In this document: piece after piece, positions 1-11,333 of the stretch
Layout: each line of letters begins with the position of its first letter
How positions within the stretch are numbered: the first letter of the stretch is position 1
DNA from: Streptomyces sp. I6
GTDB lineage: Bacteria; Actinomycetota; Actinomycetes; Streptomycetales; Streptomycetaceae
DNA length: 64,000 nucleotides
Assembly: GCA_003725745.1 (NCBI GenBank)
Contig: RHDP01000001.1
Location: 5,435,501-5,499,500, forward strand
Direction of reading: 5' to 3'
Position numbers and translations under genes: made by a program
The notes under the pieces: model-generated
The model's input: only the letters and a program-made list of their open reading frames with translations
Told to the model about the DNA's origin: nothing
Database searches by the model: none

Positions 1-173
1 ACACGGCGGTACAACTGCACGGCGCACGCGCACTCCAGCGCGGCCATCTGCTCGAGCACCTCTACCGGGAAGTGCGCGCCCCGCGCATCTACGAAGGCGC
101 CAGCGAAGTCCAGCGCGGCATCATCGCCAAGGAGCTGTACGCCGGCATCCGCACCGAGGAGACCACCCGATGA
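1..173 (+). CDS. acyl-CoA dehydrogenase, C-terminal end (partial)
   Basis: The window opens inside this gene; the readable frame starts at base 3 and stops with TGA at 171-173. The last ~56 residues contain RIYEGASEVQRGIIAKELY, the characteristic C-terminal helix of acyl-CoA dehydrogenases, where the EG.SE.QR segment contacts FAD and closes the active site. The family oxidises acyl-CoA thioesters to enoyl-CoA and passes electrons to ETF. Substrate preference cannot be read from this fragment. The stop overlaps the ATG of the RidA gene (ATGA), so the two are translationally coupled. The start lies outside the window. Confidence 0.85.
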   Translation, partial: TAVQLHGARALQRGHLLEHLYREVRAPRIYEGASEVQRGIIAKELYAGIRTEETTR

Positions 174-568
174 GCCTCGAACGCATCAACCCGCCCGGGC
201 TGTCACCCGCCGGGGGCTTCTCCCACGCCGTCGCCGCCACCGGCTCCCGCATCATCTTCCTGGCCGGCCAGACCGCCCTCGACACCGCCGGCAAGGTCAT
301 CGGCGACGGCCTCGTCGAACAGTTCGAGACAGCCCTCGCCAACCTCCTCGCCGCCCTCGCCGCGGCCGGCGGCACCCCTCACGACCTCGCCCGCGTCACC
401 GTGTACGCCACCGACGTCGCCGACTACCGACGCCACACCACCGAACTCGGCCGGGTCTGGCACCGGCTCGCCGGCCGCGACTACCCCGCCATGGCGGTCA
501 TCGGCGCCGTACGCCTCTGGGACGAGGAGGCCCTCGTCGAACTCGACGGAATCGCCGTACTGCCCTGA
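170..568 (+). CDS. RidA family protein (YjgF/YER057c/UK114)
   Basis: This 132-residue protein has the size and fold pattern of RidA proteins. It has an N-terminal strand region, IFLAGQTALDTAGKV, which matches the family's conserved 'isGQ...d..G' segment, then a helix ending in a stretch typical of the trimer interface, and a C-terminal LVELDGIAV strand. Canonical RidA hydrolyses reactive enamine/imine intermediates released by PLP enzymes. The catalytic Arg of canonical RidA, normally in a 'pxR' motif near residue 105, is not obvious here (AVIGAVRLWDEEALVELD), so it may be a diverged Rid subfamily. Its ATG overlaps the stop of the acyl-CoA dehydrogenase gene, suggesting co-transcription and a role in acyl-CoA or amino-acid catabolism. 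Confidence 0.82.
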   Translation: MSLERINPPGLSPAGGFSHAVAATGSRIIFLAGQTALDTAGKVIGDGLVEQFETALANLLAALAAAGGTPHDLARVTVYATDVADYRRHTTELGRVWHRLAGRDYPAMAVIGAVRLWDEEALVELDGIAVLP

Positions 569-678
569 CCACGGCCTTGCGCGGACTCTTCGGCGCCGGC
601 CCTCGGGCAGCACGCCCGCCACCCCCACCGCACCGGTCGCACCGGTCTACCAAGCCGTGCGGGGACCGAACCCGTATC

Positions 679-692
679 TGATCAACTGGTCA
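679..692. promoter_or_regulatory. imperfect palindrome upstream of the MFS gene
   Basis: TGATCAACTGGTCA is an imperfect 14-bp dyad (10 of 14 positions symmetric) about 70 bases before the exporter start. MFS exporters of this type are often controlled by TetR or MarR repressors binding such dyads, but no regulator gene is adjacent. This is suggestive only. Confidence 0.2.
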
Positions 693-759
693 ACCCCACC
701 GGCCGGGCTTACGGTCGAAGGGCGGATGCCCGACAGACATCCGACCAGGCAGACACGCC

Positions 760-2349
760 ATGACCACGCCCCGGCCCACTCCCGCACCGAGCGCCGCCGT
801 CACCTCCCGAGGCGACGGAAACATGACAGCCCTGCTGGTCATCGCCTCGTGCCAGTTGATGGTCGTCCTCGACGCGACCATCGTGAACATCGCCCTGCCG
901 CACATCCAGAGGTCGCTGCACTTCTCCACCACCGGGCTGGCCTGGGTGGTCAGCGCCTACACGCTCACCTTCGGCGGACTGCTGCTCCTCGGCGGCCGGA
1001 TGGGCGACATCCTCGGCCGGCGGCGGGTGTTCATCACCGGAGTGCTGGTGTTCGTCCTCGCGTCACTGCTCGGCGGGCTCGCCCAGAACGCGCCCCAACT
1101 CCTCGCAGCCCGCGCCCTGCAGGGCGCCGGCGGGGCGGTCGCGTCCCCGACCGCGCTCGCCCTCATCAGCACCACGTTCCGCGAGGGGCCCGCGCGCAAC
1201 CGGGCCTTCGGCGTGTTCGCCGCCGTGTCGGCGGCGGGAGGCGCCCTCGGCCTCCTCGCGGGCGGTGTCATCGTCGAATGGCTCGACTGGCGCTGGGTGT
1301 TCTTCGTCAACGTCCCCATCGGGCTGCTCATCGCCCTCGCCGTCCCGCGCCTCGTACGCGAGTCCGCGCGCCACCCCGGGCACTTCGACGTCGCGGGTGC
1401 CCTGACCTCCACCCTCGGCATGGTGATGCTCGTCTACGGCTTCATCCGCGCCGCGCAGCACGGCTGGCGGGACGCGCTCACGCTGGCGTCGTTCGCCACC
1501 GCGGCCGTGGTGCTCGCGGCGTTCATCCTGGTGGAGACCCGCTCCCGGCAGCCGATCACCCCTCTGCGCATGTTCGCCGACCGCAATCGTGCGGGCACAT
1601 ACGGGATGATGCTCAGCCTCGCCGCGGCCATGTTCGGGATGTTCTTCTTCCTGACGCTCTTCGTGCAGAACGTCCTCGGCTTCTCCCCGCTGCGGGCCGG
1701 TCTGTCCTTCCTGCCCGTCAGCGCGGTGATCGCCACCGGCGCGTGGCTGGCCTCGCACCTGCTGCCCCGGTTCGGGCCCAAGCCGTTCCTGGTGACCGGG
1801 GCACTGCTCGCCACGGCCGGCCTCGCCTGGCTGACCGGTGTCGGCGTGGACGCCACGTACACGGGAGACATCCTCGGGCCCATCGTCCTCTTCGGCTTCG
1901 GGATAGGGCTGCAGTTCGTCTCCCTCATCCTTATGGCGCTCTCCCGCGTCCCGCCGCACGAGTCGGGCGCCGCCTCGGGACTGCTCAACACCAGCCAGCA
2001 GATAGGCGGGTCGCTCGGCCTGTCCGTCCTGGTCACGGTGTTCGGGGCGGCTGCCGCCCGCGAGTCGGCCCGCCAGACGCCGGATTTCCTCGCCCGGGCC
2101 ACCCCGCCGCAACGGCTGCTCCACCAGCGCTCCGGACAGCTGCCGCCGCCCTGGGGCGAGCAGGTGCTCGCCGCCGGGACCAGCGCCGCCTTCGTACTCG
2201 CCGCGGTCTTCACCGGTGTCGCCGCGCTGATCGCGCTGCTCGTCATCCAGGTGCGTCCTTCCGACCTCGCGCGGCTGAAGGGCAGGGCGGGACCGGGCAG
2301 GGCGGGACCGACGGGCCACACGGGGCCGACGGGACCGGGCAGGCGTTGA
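760..2349 (+). CDS. MFS transporter, DHA2 (14-TM) drug exporter family
   Basis: This 529-residue membrane protein has about 14 hydrophobic segments. It carries DHA2 hallmarks: LDATIVNIALPHIQRSL in TM1 (motif D1) and GGRMGDILGRRRVF in the TM2-TM3 loop (motif A). ALQGAGGAVASPTALALI in TM4 and VNVPIGLLIAL complete the pattern. Members are proton-driven exporters of antibiotics, dyes and other hydrophobic compounds. The ATG at 760 lies shortly after a purine-rich stretch, and longer upstream frames give no membrane pattern. The C-terminal ~20 residues are a low-complexity Gly-Pro-Arg-Thr tail with collagen-like triplets, encoded by a short tandem DNA repeat and unlikely to be part of the transport fold. 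The gene stands alone; no adjacent regulator is visible. Confidence 0.88.
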   Translation: MTTPRPTPAPSAAVTSRGDGNMTALLVIASCQLMVVLDATIVNIALPHIQRSLHFSTTGLAWVVSAYTLTFGGLLLLGGRMGDILGRRRVFITGVLVFVLASLLGGLAQNAPQLLAARALQGAGGAVASPTALALISTTFREGPARNRAFGVFAAVSAAGGALGLLAGGVIVEWLDWRWVFFVNVPIGLLIALAVPRLVRESARHPGHFDVAGALTSTLGMVMLVYGFIRAAQHGWRDALTLASFATAAVVLAAFILVETRSRQPITPLRMFADRNRAGTYGMMLSLAAAMFGMFFFLTLFVQNVLGFSPLRAGLSFLPVSAVIATGAWLASHLLPRFGPKPFLVTGALLATAGLAWLTGVGVDATYTGDILGPIVLFGFGIGLQFVSLILMALSRVPPHESGAASGLLNTSQQIGGSLGLSVLVTVFGAAAARESARQTPDFLARATPPQRLLHQRSGQLPPPWGEQVLAAGTSAAFVLAAVFTGVAALIALLVIQVRPSDLARLKGRAGPGRAGPTGHTGPTGPGRR

Positions 2350-2377
2350 GTCGCACCGCGTGCTGCGCCCCCCGCCC

Positions 2378-2412
2378 CGGCCTGTCCCGGACCCTCGGCC
2401 TGTCCCGGACCC
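2378..2412 (+). repeat. two direct 17-bp repeats
   Basis: CGGCCTGTCCCGGACCC occurs twice, separated by one base, in the gap after the MFS stop. It is part of a GC-rich stretch that could also form weak secondary structure. No function is assigned. Confidence 0.7.
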
Positions 2413-2520
2413 CCGCCCCGGGCCCTGGACCCTGACCGTACGGCAGCGTCGCGCGGTTGCCCGTTACCTCCCGTGATGGAGGGTTGTCAAGCTCACTCCG
2501 TTCAGACGGAAGGAGACGGC

Positions 2521-3501
2521 ATGGCGGCGGATTCATCGGCCGGAGCGCCGAGTACCTGGCCCGAGCTGCGCGTGGCCGACTGGACCGCCACCCGGGAGAC
2601 GCTCCACATGTGGATGCAGATCGTGGGCAAGGTCAGGCTGGCGCACGCGCCGCTGGTCAACCACTGGTGGCAGGTCACGTCGTACGTCAGTCCGCGCGGG
2701 CTCACCACGTCCGCGATCCCGTACGGGTCGGGCGTCTTCGACATCGAGTTCGACTTCGTGGACCACCGGCTGGTCGTCCGCACCAGCGACGGCGACGTCC
2801 GTACGGTGGCGCTGGAGCCCAAGCCGGTGGCGGACTTCTACCGCGAGACGATGCGGGCCCTCCGGGAACTCGCCATCCCGACGAGCATCCATGCGTCCCC
2901 GAACGAGGTCGAGGAGGCCGTTCCCTTCGCCGAGGACGACCGGCACGACGCCTACGACCCCGTTGCCGCCCAGCTGTTCTGGCGGCAGTTGCTGCAGGCG
3001 GACCGGGTCATCGGCGAGTTCCGCTCGTACTACGTCGGCAAGGTCAGCCCGGTGCACTTCTTCTGGGGCGCGATGGACCTGGCCTGTACGCGCTTCTCCG
3101 GCAGGCCGGCACCGCCCCACCCGGGCGGCGCGCCGAACTGCGGCGACTGGGTGATGGAGGAGGGCTACTCCCGCGAGCTGAGCAGCTGCGGCTTCTGGCC
3201 CGGCGGTGGCGAGGAGGGGGCCTTCTACTCCTACGCCTACCCCGAACCCGACGGCTTCGCCGGCCACCCGGTCGCACCCGGCGACGCCTTCTACAGCAAG
3301 GACCACGGCCAGTTCCTCCTGCCCTACGAGGCGGTCCGCACCGCCGACGACCCCGATCGGGCCCTCGCGTCGTTCCTGCACACGACCTACGAGGCGGCAG
3401 CCGTGCACGGAGGATGGGACCGGGCGGCACTCGAGGACGATCCCGACCGGTGGGCCCACCGGCGGCCGCGCCACCCCCGACGGCGGCGCCAAGGGAGCTG
3501 A
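2521..3501 (+). CDS. DUF5996 family protein
   Basis: This 326-residue soluble protein is recognised as a DUF5996 member by its long aromatic-rich sequence. It opens with WPELRVADWTATRETLHMW, followed by KVRLAHAPLVNHWW and FDIEFDFVDHRLVV. It later has the pair GKVSPVHFFWGAMDLACTRF and REL-SSCGFWPGG. No biochemical function is established for the family. The ATG at 2521 is chosen over the in-frame ATG at 2473 because AAGGAGACGG sits just before it. The C-terminus is a short Arg/His-rich tail. No signal peptide or membrane segment is seen. It follows the MFS gene in the same direction after a 170-bp gap. Confidence 0.8.
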   Translation: MAADSSAGAPSTWPELRVADWTATRETLHMWMQIVGKVRLAHAPLVNHWWQVTSYVSPRGLTTSAIPYGSGVFDIEFDFVDHRLVVRTSDGDVRTVALEPKPVADFYRETMRALRELAIPTSIHASPNEVEEAVPFAEDDRHDAYDPVAAQLFWRQLLQADRVIGEFRSYYVGKVSPVHFFWGAMDLACTRFSGRPAPPHPGGAPNCGDWVMEEGYSRELSSCGFWPGGGEEGAFYSYAYPEPDGFAGHPVAPGDAFYSKDHGQFLLPYEAVRTADDPDRALASFLHTTYEAAAVHGGWDRAALEDDPDRWAHRRPRHPRRRRQGS

Positions 3502-3520
3502 CATACCCGACCGGCCCCCG

Positions 3521-3685
3521 ATGCGCGGCCGGCCCGACCTGCCTGTTCTCCCGCCGCCGGTGGCAGGGCCGCTGCTGACGCACTTCCTGACCGTGCGCGA
3601 CGTGGCCCGTTCCCGGGACTCGTACGCCGGCGTCCCCGGCGGTGAGGTGGTGCCGGAGGAGAACCCGGCCGGCGTGAGGGCGGTC
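3521..3685 (+). pseudogene. decayed VOC/glyoxalase-like protein fragment
   Basis: From an ATG at 3521 the frame reads a Pro-rich lead, then PLLTHFLTVRDVARSRDSYAG, followed by VPGGEVVPEENPAGVR. This matches the first beta-alpha-beta unit of VOC (glyoxalase/bleomycin-resistance) proteins, whose consensus is LTHFLTVRDVaRSraFYaevLGGeVVleENP. Beyond about 3685 the frame becomes Arg/Pro-rich with no VOC sequence. The Phe/Tyr pair expected after RSR is also lost. Only the N-terminal quarter of a usual ~150-residue protein remains, so it should be non-functional. Confidence 0.6.
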
Positions 3686-4116
3686 CCCGTGCGGCCGCCC
3701 GCCCCGCGGGACCGGAGCCGCCGGGCGGTCCCGTCAGCCCGTGCCGTACCCGCCCGGTCGGCCCGAACCCTCCGGCCCCACATCACCACTTCACGCACTC
3801 GGGAGGCACACGTACCCGGGCCGCACCGTGCCCACCGCCGGACGCGGGCGGGGCGGTCGGGTGCGGGCACAGGGGGCATGGCCACCGCTCCGCCCGCGCG
3901 GCCCGTTCGTCGTCCCGCCGACTACCGGGGTACCCGTCGTCCCCCTCCGGGCCGGGGACTCGCCCACCGCATCCACGCCGGCTCCGGTGCGGATGCGGTG
4001 GTCCGGCACCGGCGCCACCCACCGGGCCGACCTCCTCCGGCAGGCGTTCCTGCGACGCACCGGTGCCCGTCCTGACCTCGCCCTCACACGCACGCGGCGC
4101 GGAGGCGACCCGGAGG
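3686..4116. other. non-coding stretch, no gene recognised
   Basis: These ~430 bases lie between the VOC remnant and the aquaporin gene. All open frames are Arg/Pro/Gly-rich shadows without family resemblance. No RNA gene or clear terminator was seen. It may be the eroded remainder of the VOC gene and its neighbour. Confidence 0.5.
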
Positions 4117-7409
<3,293 letters not shown>

Positions 7410-7447
7410 CCACGCCCGTGCACGCTCCCCTCACCGGGGGGCGTGCC

Positions 7448-7488
7448 GGCACGAGACCCCGGCGGTGCGGCCGCCGGGGTCTCGTGCC
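7448..7488. terminator. bidirectional terminator between katG and the ferritin-like gene
   Basis: A perfect 18-bp stem (7448-7465 with 7471-7488) with a 5-nt TGCGG loop lies 38 bases after the katG stop and 37 bases beyond the end of the convergent gene. Confidence 0.9.
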
Positions 7489-7525
7489 GTGCTCCCGCGG
7501 CGCGGGATCACCCGCGGCTCGGGCG

Positions 7526-8554
7526 CTACTTCTGCCCGGTGGGCTTCAGCAGTTCGGTCGTGGCCGCCCGGAAGCTGTCACGGTGGCCCGTCTCGTCGCC
7601 TCGCACCTCGCGGAAGAAGGTCGCCGTGGCCATGTCGCCCGCCTTCTCGGCCTGGTCCGCGTACCGTGTGTACATGTCGATGGCCGCCTGTTCCGAGGCG
7701 ATCGACGTCTTGAGGTTCATGGCGTCGGAGTTGACGTAACCGGCCGCGTTGGACAGTCCGGGCCAGGTCTCGTTTCTCTCCTGCGCTGCCAGGGCACCGA
7801 ACAGCGCCGCCAGCTTGGCGTGCCCGGTGTTCACCGCGGTCCTGGCGACGGCGTCGTACTGCGCCCAGTTCCATGCCGCCGTCTCCAACGCGGAGTCCAT
7901 GTCTCCGGTCAGGACGTTGTAGAGGCTTCCGGAGTAGTGCGGGCTCTTGCTGGCCTTGATGGCGACCTTGGCGACAGGGGGACCGGAAGGAATCTGCGCC
8001 GGGTTCTGGTGGGCTGAGAGAGCCTGGGTGAGCAGGTGGGCGTTTCCGGTCTGCCGCTCGGCGGCGGCGCGCAGCTCGGCGGCAGCGGTCGAGTTCCCCG
8101 GGAACCGCGCCGCCCAGTCGGCGTACTTCTTCGCGGACTGCTTGGCCTGTGCGATGGCGGTCCGCAGGTTGGCGGCGTTGTCCGTGCCGCTGTACAACCC
8201 GGCCATCGTCACCTCGCGCGTCCAGTGATCCTGGTGCTCGACCTCGCCCACCGTCTCCCAGACGAAGGCCAGGTTGGGCCGGTGGCTCATGCCGCCGTCG
8301 GCGTAGGCGAAGTACTGCAGGTTGGCTGCCGACTGGGTCTTGGCAGCGCTGATCAGGAGATCCCTGACCTCCGGGCTCACGGCGGGTGCCGCGGCGGGCG
8401 CGGAATCGGTGGGCGCGGGCTGCGCCATGGGGACGGACCCGGCCGCCTTCGCCTGGGGTTCCGCTGAGGGGGTGGAGCTGGCGGTCATCCACAGGGTGGC
8501 GGTTCCGGCCACTGCGAGGGCTGCGATGACGGAGACCTCGGGACGTCTTCGCAC
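7526..8554 (-). CDS. secreted ferritin-like (rubrerythrin-fold) protein
   Basis: This protein is ~342 residues. After VRRRPEVS a hydrophobic segment (VIAALAVAGTATLWMTASS) looks like a signal peptide or anchor, followed by an Ala/Pro linker. Two copies of a ferritin-like helix pair follow. Near the N-terminus is QSAANLQYFAYADGG with EVEHQDHW, and at the C-terminus SEQAAIDMYTRYADQAE with FFREVRGDETGH. The 'E...Y..YA' and 'E..H' spacing is that of rubrerythrin di-metal helices, although some metal ligands are substituted (for example Q-S-A-A-N in the first copy). Start: GTG at 8554 is preceded by GAGAGGA; the upstream extension to 8608 lacks a site. The role is inferred: extracytoplasmic metal or peroxide handling, facing katG. 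Confidence 0.65.
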   Translation of the reverse strand: MRRRPEVSVIAALAVAGTATLWMTASSTPSAEPQAKAAGSVPMAQPAPTDSAPAAAPAVSPEVRDLLISAAKTQSAANLQYFAYADGGMSHRPNLAFVWETVGEVEHQDHWTREVTMAGLYSGTDNAANLRTAIAQAKQSAKKYADWAARFPGNSTAAAELRAAAERQTGNAHLLTQALSAHQNPAQIPSGPPVAKVAIKASKSPHYSGSLYNVLTGDMDSALETAAWNWAQYDAVARTAVNTGHAKLAALFGALAAQERNETWPGLSNAAGYVNSDAMNLKTSIASEQAAIDMYTRYADQAEKAGDMATATFFREVRGDETGHRDSFRAATTELLKPTGQK

Positions 8555-8968
8555 AATCGATCCTCTCGGACGGGCCTGACGCGCCTGTCTGCCGCACGCA
8601 CAGGGCACGAGACAGCCGAACGGCTCTCGGTATCGAAATCTGGCTCCGCACCCGCCGGCTCGCCAGCCGGGGTCCCTGTCGCATGGGTCAACCGGGTGTC
8701 CGGAGACGTCGGGAACGAACCGCCGACCCGAGCCGCCCCGAGGTGTGTCTCGCTTCGTGCCGTTGAGGCCGCCACCGGCGACATGGCCCGGTCACCCTGA
8801 CCCGGAGTTGAGGCCCGGAAAGCCGCGTACCTCCTGCCCCGTACCGGCACACGCGGCTGCCCCGCCGTCGACGCGGTCCTCGCACGGCCGCACCAGGGCC
8901 GGAGCGCCGGGAACGGCCCGAACCCGGCCCCATGTGCCGGAGAAGTCCCGGAGAAGTCCCGGAGAAGT
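8555..8968. other. intergenic region with three 11-bp tandem repeats
   Basis: No convincing gene is seen. CCGGAGAAGTC is repeated three times in tandem at 8937-8969, running directly into the left arm of the murA terminator hairpin. The rest should contain the promoter of the ferritin-like gene. Confidence 0.6.
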
Positions 8969-9039
8969 CCCACGGATGCCGCCGCACCCGTGCCGGCCTC
9001 TGCGGTGCAGGTCGGGCTGGGTGCGGCGGCATCCGTGGG
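8969..9039 (-). terminator. terminator of the XRE-murA gene
   Basis: A perfect 21-bp inverted repeat (8969-8989 with 9019-9039) around a 29-nt loop sits immediately after the murA stop codon complement at 9040-9042. It is the longest stem in the window. Confidence 0.85.
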
Positions 9040-10568
9040 TCAGATGTCGCGGAAGATCTCGATCTGCGCGCCGACCGAGTTGAGGCGCTCCGCCAGCTCC
9101 TCGTAACCGCGGTTGATGACGTAGACGTTGCGCAGCACCGAGGTCCCCTCGGCCGCCATCATCGCGAGCAGCACGACCACGGCCGGGCGCAGCGCCGGCG
9201 GGCACATCATCTCGGCGGCCCGCCAGCGGGTCGGGCCCTCGACCAGGACGCGGTGCGGGTCGAGGAGCTGGAGCCGGCCGCCCAGGCGGTTGAGGTCGGT
9301 GAGGTAGATGGCGCGGTTGTCGTAGACCCAGTCGTGGATGAGGGTCTGTCCCTGGGCCACGGCCGCGATCGCCGCGAAGAACGGCACGTTGTCGATGTTG
9401 AGGCCGGGGAACGGCATCGGGTGGATCTTGTCGATCGGCGCCTCCAGCTTGGAGGGGCGGACGGTCAGGTCCACCAGCCGGGTCCGTCCGTTGTCGGCGG
9501 TGTACTCGGGGGTGCGGTCGTGGTCGAGGCCCATCTCCTCCAGCACGGCGAGTTCGATCTCCAGGAACTCGATCGGCACCCGTCGGATCGTCAGCTGCGA
9601 TTCCGTGACGACGGCGGCCGCGATCAGGCTCATCGCCTCGACCGGGTCCTCGGAGGGGAGTAGTCGACGTCCACGTCGATCTCGGGCACGCCGTGGACGG
9701 TCAGCGTGGTCGTACCGATGCCGTCGACCCGTACGCCCAGCGTTTCCAGGAAGAAGCACAGGTCCTGGACCATGTAGTTGGAGGAGGCGTTGCGGATCAC
9801 GGTGACGCCGTCGTGGCGGGCGGCCGCCAGCAGCGCGTTCTCGGTCACCGTGTCGCCGCGCTCGGTCAGCACGATCGGGCGGTCGGGGGCGACCGAGCGC
9901 TCGACGGCCGCGTGGTAGAGGCCTTCCGTCGCGGTGATGTCCAGGCCGAAGCGGCGCAGCGCGATCATGTGCGGCTCGATGGTCCGGGTGCCGAGGTCGC
10001 AGCCTCCGGCGTACGGCAGGCGGAACTGGTCCATCCGGTGCAGCAGCGGGCCGAGGAACATGATGATCGAGCGGGTCCGGCGCGCGGCCTCCGCGTCGAT
10101 GGCGTCCATGCCGAGCCGGGCCGGGGGGACGATCTCGAGGTCGGTGCCGTCGTTGATCCAGCGGGTGCGGACGCCGATGGAGTGCAGCACTTCCAGCAGC
10201 CGGTAGACCTCCTCGATGCGAGCGACCCGGCGCAGAACGGTGCGGCCCTTGTTCAGCAGTGATCCGCAGAGCAGTGCGACGCAGGCGTTCTTGCTCGTCT
10301 TGACGTCGATGGAGCCGGAGAGACGGCGCCTGCCGACGACCCGCAGATGCATGGGACCGGCGTAGCCGAGCGACACGATCTCGCTGTCGAGCGCCTCGCC
10401 GATCCGGGCGATCATCTCAAGGCTGATGTTCTGATTGCCGCGCTCGATGCGGTTGACGGCGCTCTGGCTGGTGCCGAGTGCGTCGGCGAGCTGCGACTGC
10501 GTCCAGCCCCGATGTTGACGGGCGTCACGGATGAGCTTGCCGATGCGTACGAGGTAGTCGTCTGCCAT
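9040..10568 (-). CDS. UDP-N-acetylglucosamine 1-carboxyvinyltransferase-like protein with N-terminal XRE DNA-binding domain
   Basis: Residues 1-65 form a Cro/CI-type helix-turn-helix (IRDARQHRGWTQSQLADALG, then TSQSAVNRIERG). The rest is an EPSP-synthase/MurA fold: a KTSKNACVALLCGSLLNKG substrate loop, GGCDLGTRTIEPH, and a C-terminal RNVYVINRGYEELAERL. MurA transfers enolpyruvate to UDP-GlcNAc in the first committed step of peptidoglycan synthesis. The Cys of classical MurA's catalytic loop is not apparent, so the enzyme may be specialised. The frame breaks at a GGGG run (9655-9658): the first frame ends at DVDVDYSP and the next resumes SEDPVEAMSL. Restoring one base gives 509 residues, so this is probably a sequence error. 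The ATG at 10568 directly follows a dyad that could be its own operator. Confidence 0.82.
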
Positions 10569-10579
10569 AGGGGCAGGCT

Positions 10580-10595
10580 ATCTCAGATATGAGAT
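10580..10595 (-). promoter_or_regulatory. candidate operator of the XRE-murA gene
   Basis: ATCTCAGATATGAGAT has perfect 6-bp arms around GATA and lies 12 bases before the ATG at 10568, overlapping the probable core promoter or leader. An XRE repressor binding its own promoter would fit; this is inference from position. Confidence 0.4.
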
Positions 10596-11333
10596 GAGAC
10601 TTCTCTTGGGGTGGACCAAATGGGTGACACCTGGTCTTGATACTCCATCACTCGCACAACTCGGGCAAACCGGACTGGGCTGTTCGGGGGTCGGGGTGCC
10701 GCCTCGCCGGCTTCGGGTCGCGCGCGGCCGGCCGGTGGACTTGGCGGAGTTCCGGTGGTCCTGGCGGCGTTCCGGTGGTCATGCGTTCCCGTGGCCACCC
10801 CGCCCCTGTTCCCCGGCCGCTCCCGTCGCCCCGGCCGCCGTCCCGGGCTGTCGCCCCAGGCGGGCCCTGCTTCCGCCGTCCCCGGGCTGCCGCCGTGGGT
10901 GGGCCCCGCTTCCGCCGTCCCCGGGCGCCGACCCGGGGCGGGTCTGCGCGCGCACCGCGGCCGGTCGCCCCGTTCCGGGGCATGCCGGCGCTCTCCCATC
11001 CTCGATGCGGCGTCCGTCACCCACTGTCCCTTTGACAGCTGACAGCTGACAGCTGACAGCGAATGAGTCGGTCGTGATGCCCTGCCTCTGGACGACTGCG
11101 TGTGATGGCAAACGATCGCTCTCGGTGGGTGCCTCTCGTGTGCCGTCTCAAGCGATCGGGTCCGCGGCCGCGGCTGTGGCCTGGGGCGACCAGAACGGTT
11201 GAGCCACCCCGGTGGCCGAAGAAAACCCGGTTGATCGGGAATCTGGCGTCTGAATACTGGCTGTCGTCTCAGTTGATCTGGACTGCTTCCGCCGTTGTGA
11301 ACCGGACCAGTGGAAGGACCCCCGAGATTGACC
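10596..11333. other. 740-bp intergenic region with tandem repeats
   Basis: No gene is recognised. A ~26-bp unit (GGGCCC[T/C]GCTTCCGCCGTC...) occurs at 10862-10887 and 10901-10926. TGACAGC is repeated four times at 11033-11060. Frames across it are Gly/Arg/Pro-rich with no family match. The 3' end should hold the promoter of the downstream kinase. Confidence 0.6.
11033..11060 (+). repeat. 7-bp tandem repeat, four copies
   Basis: Four perfect head-to-tail TGACAGC units. Each junction creates CAGCTG, a 6-bp palindrome. Confidence 0.95.

Noticed and set aside
657-2435. A 592-codon frame overlapping the MFS gene on the same strand
   Set aside because: Arg/Pro/His-rich shadow in the +1 frame; the membrane-protein frame shows all DHA2 motifs.
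10779-11111. A 110-codon minus frame in the murA-APH gap
   Set aside because: It is made of the GC-rich repeats themselves (DGGSGAHPRRQPG-like) and has no family resemblance.
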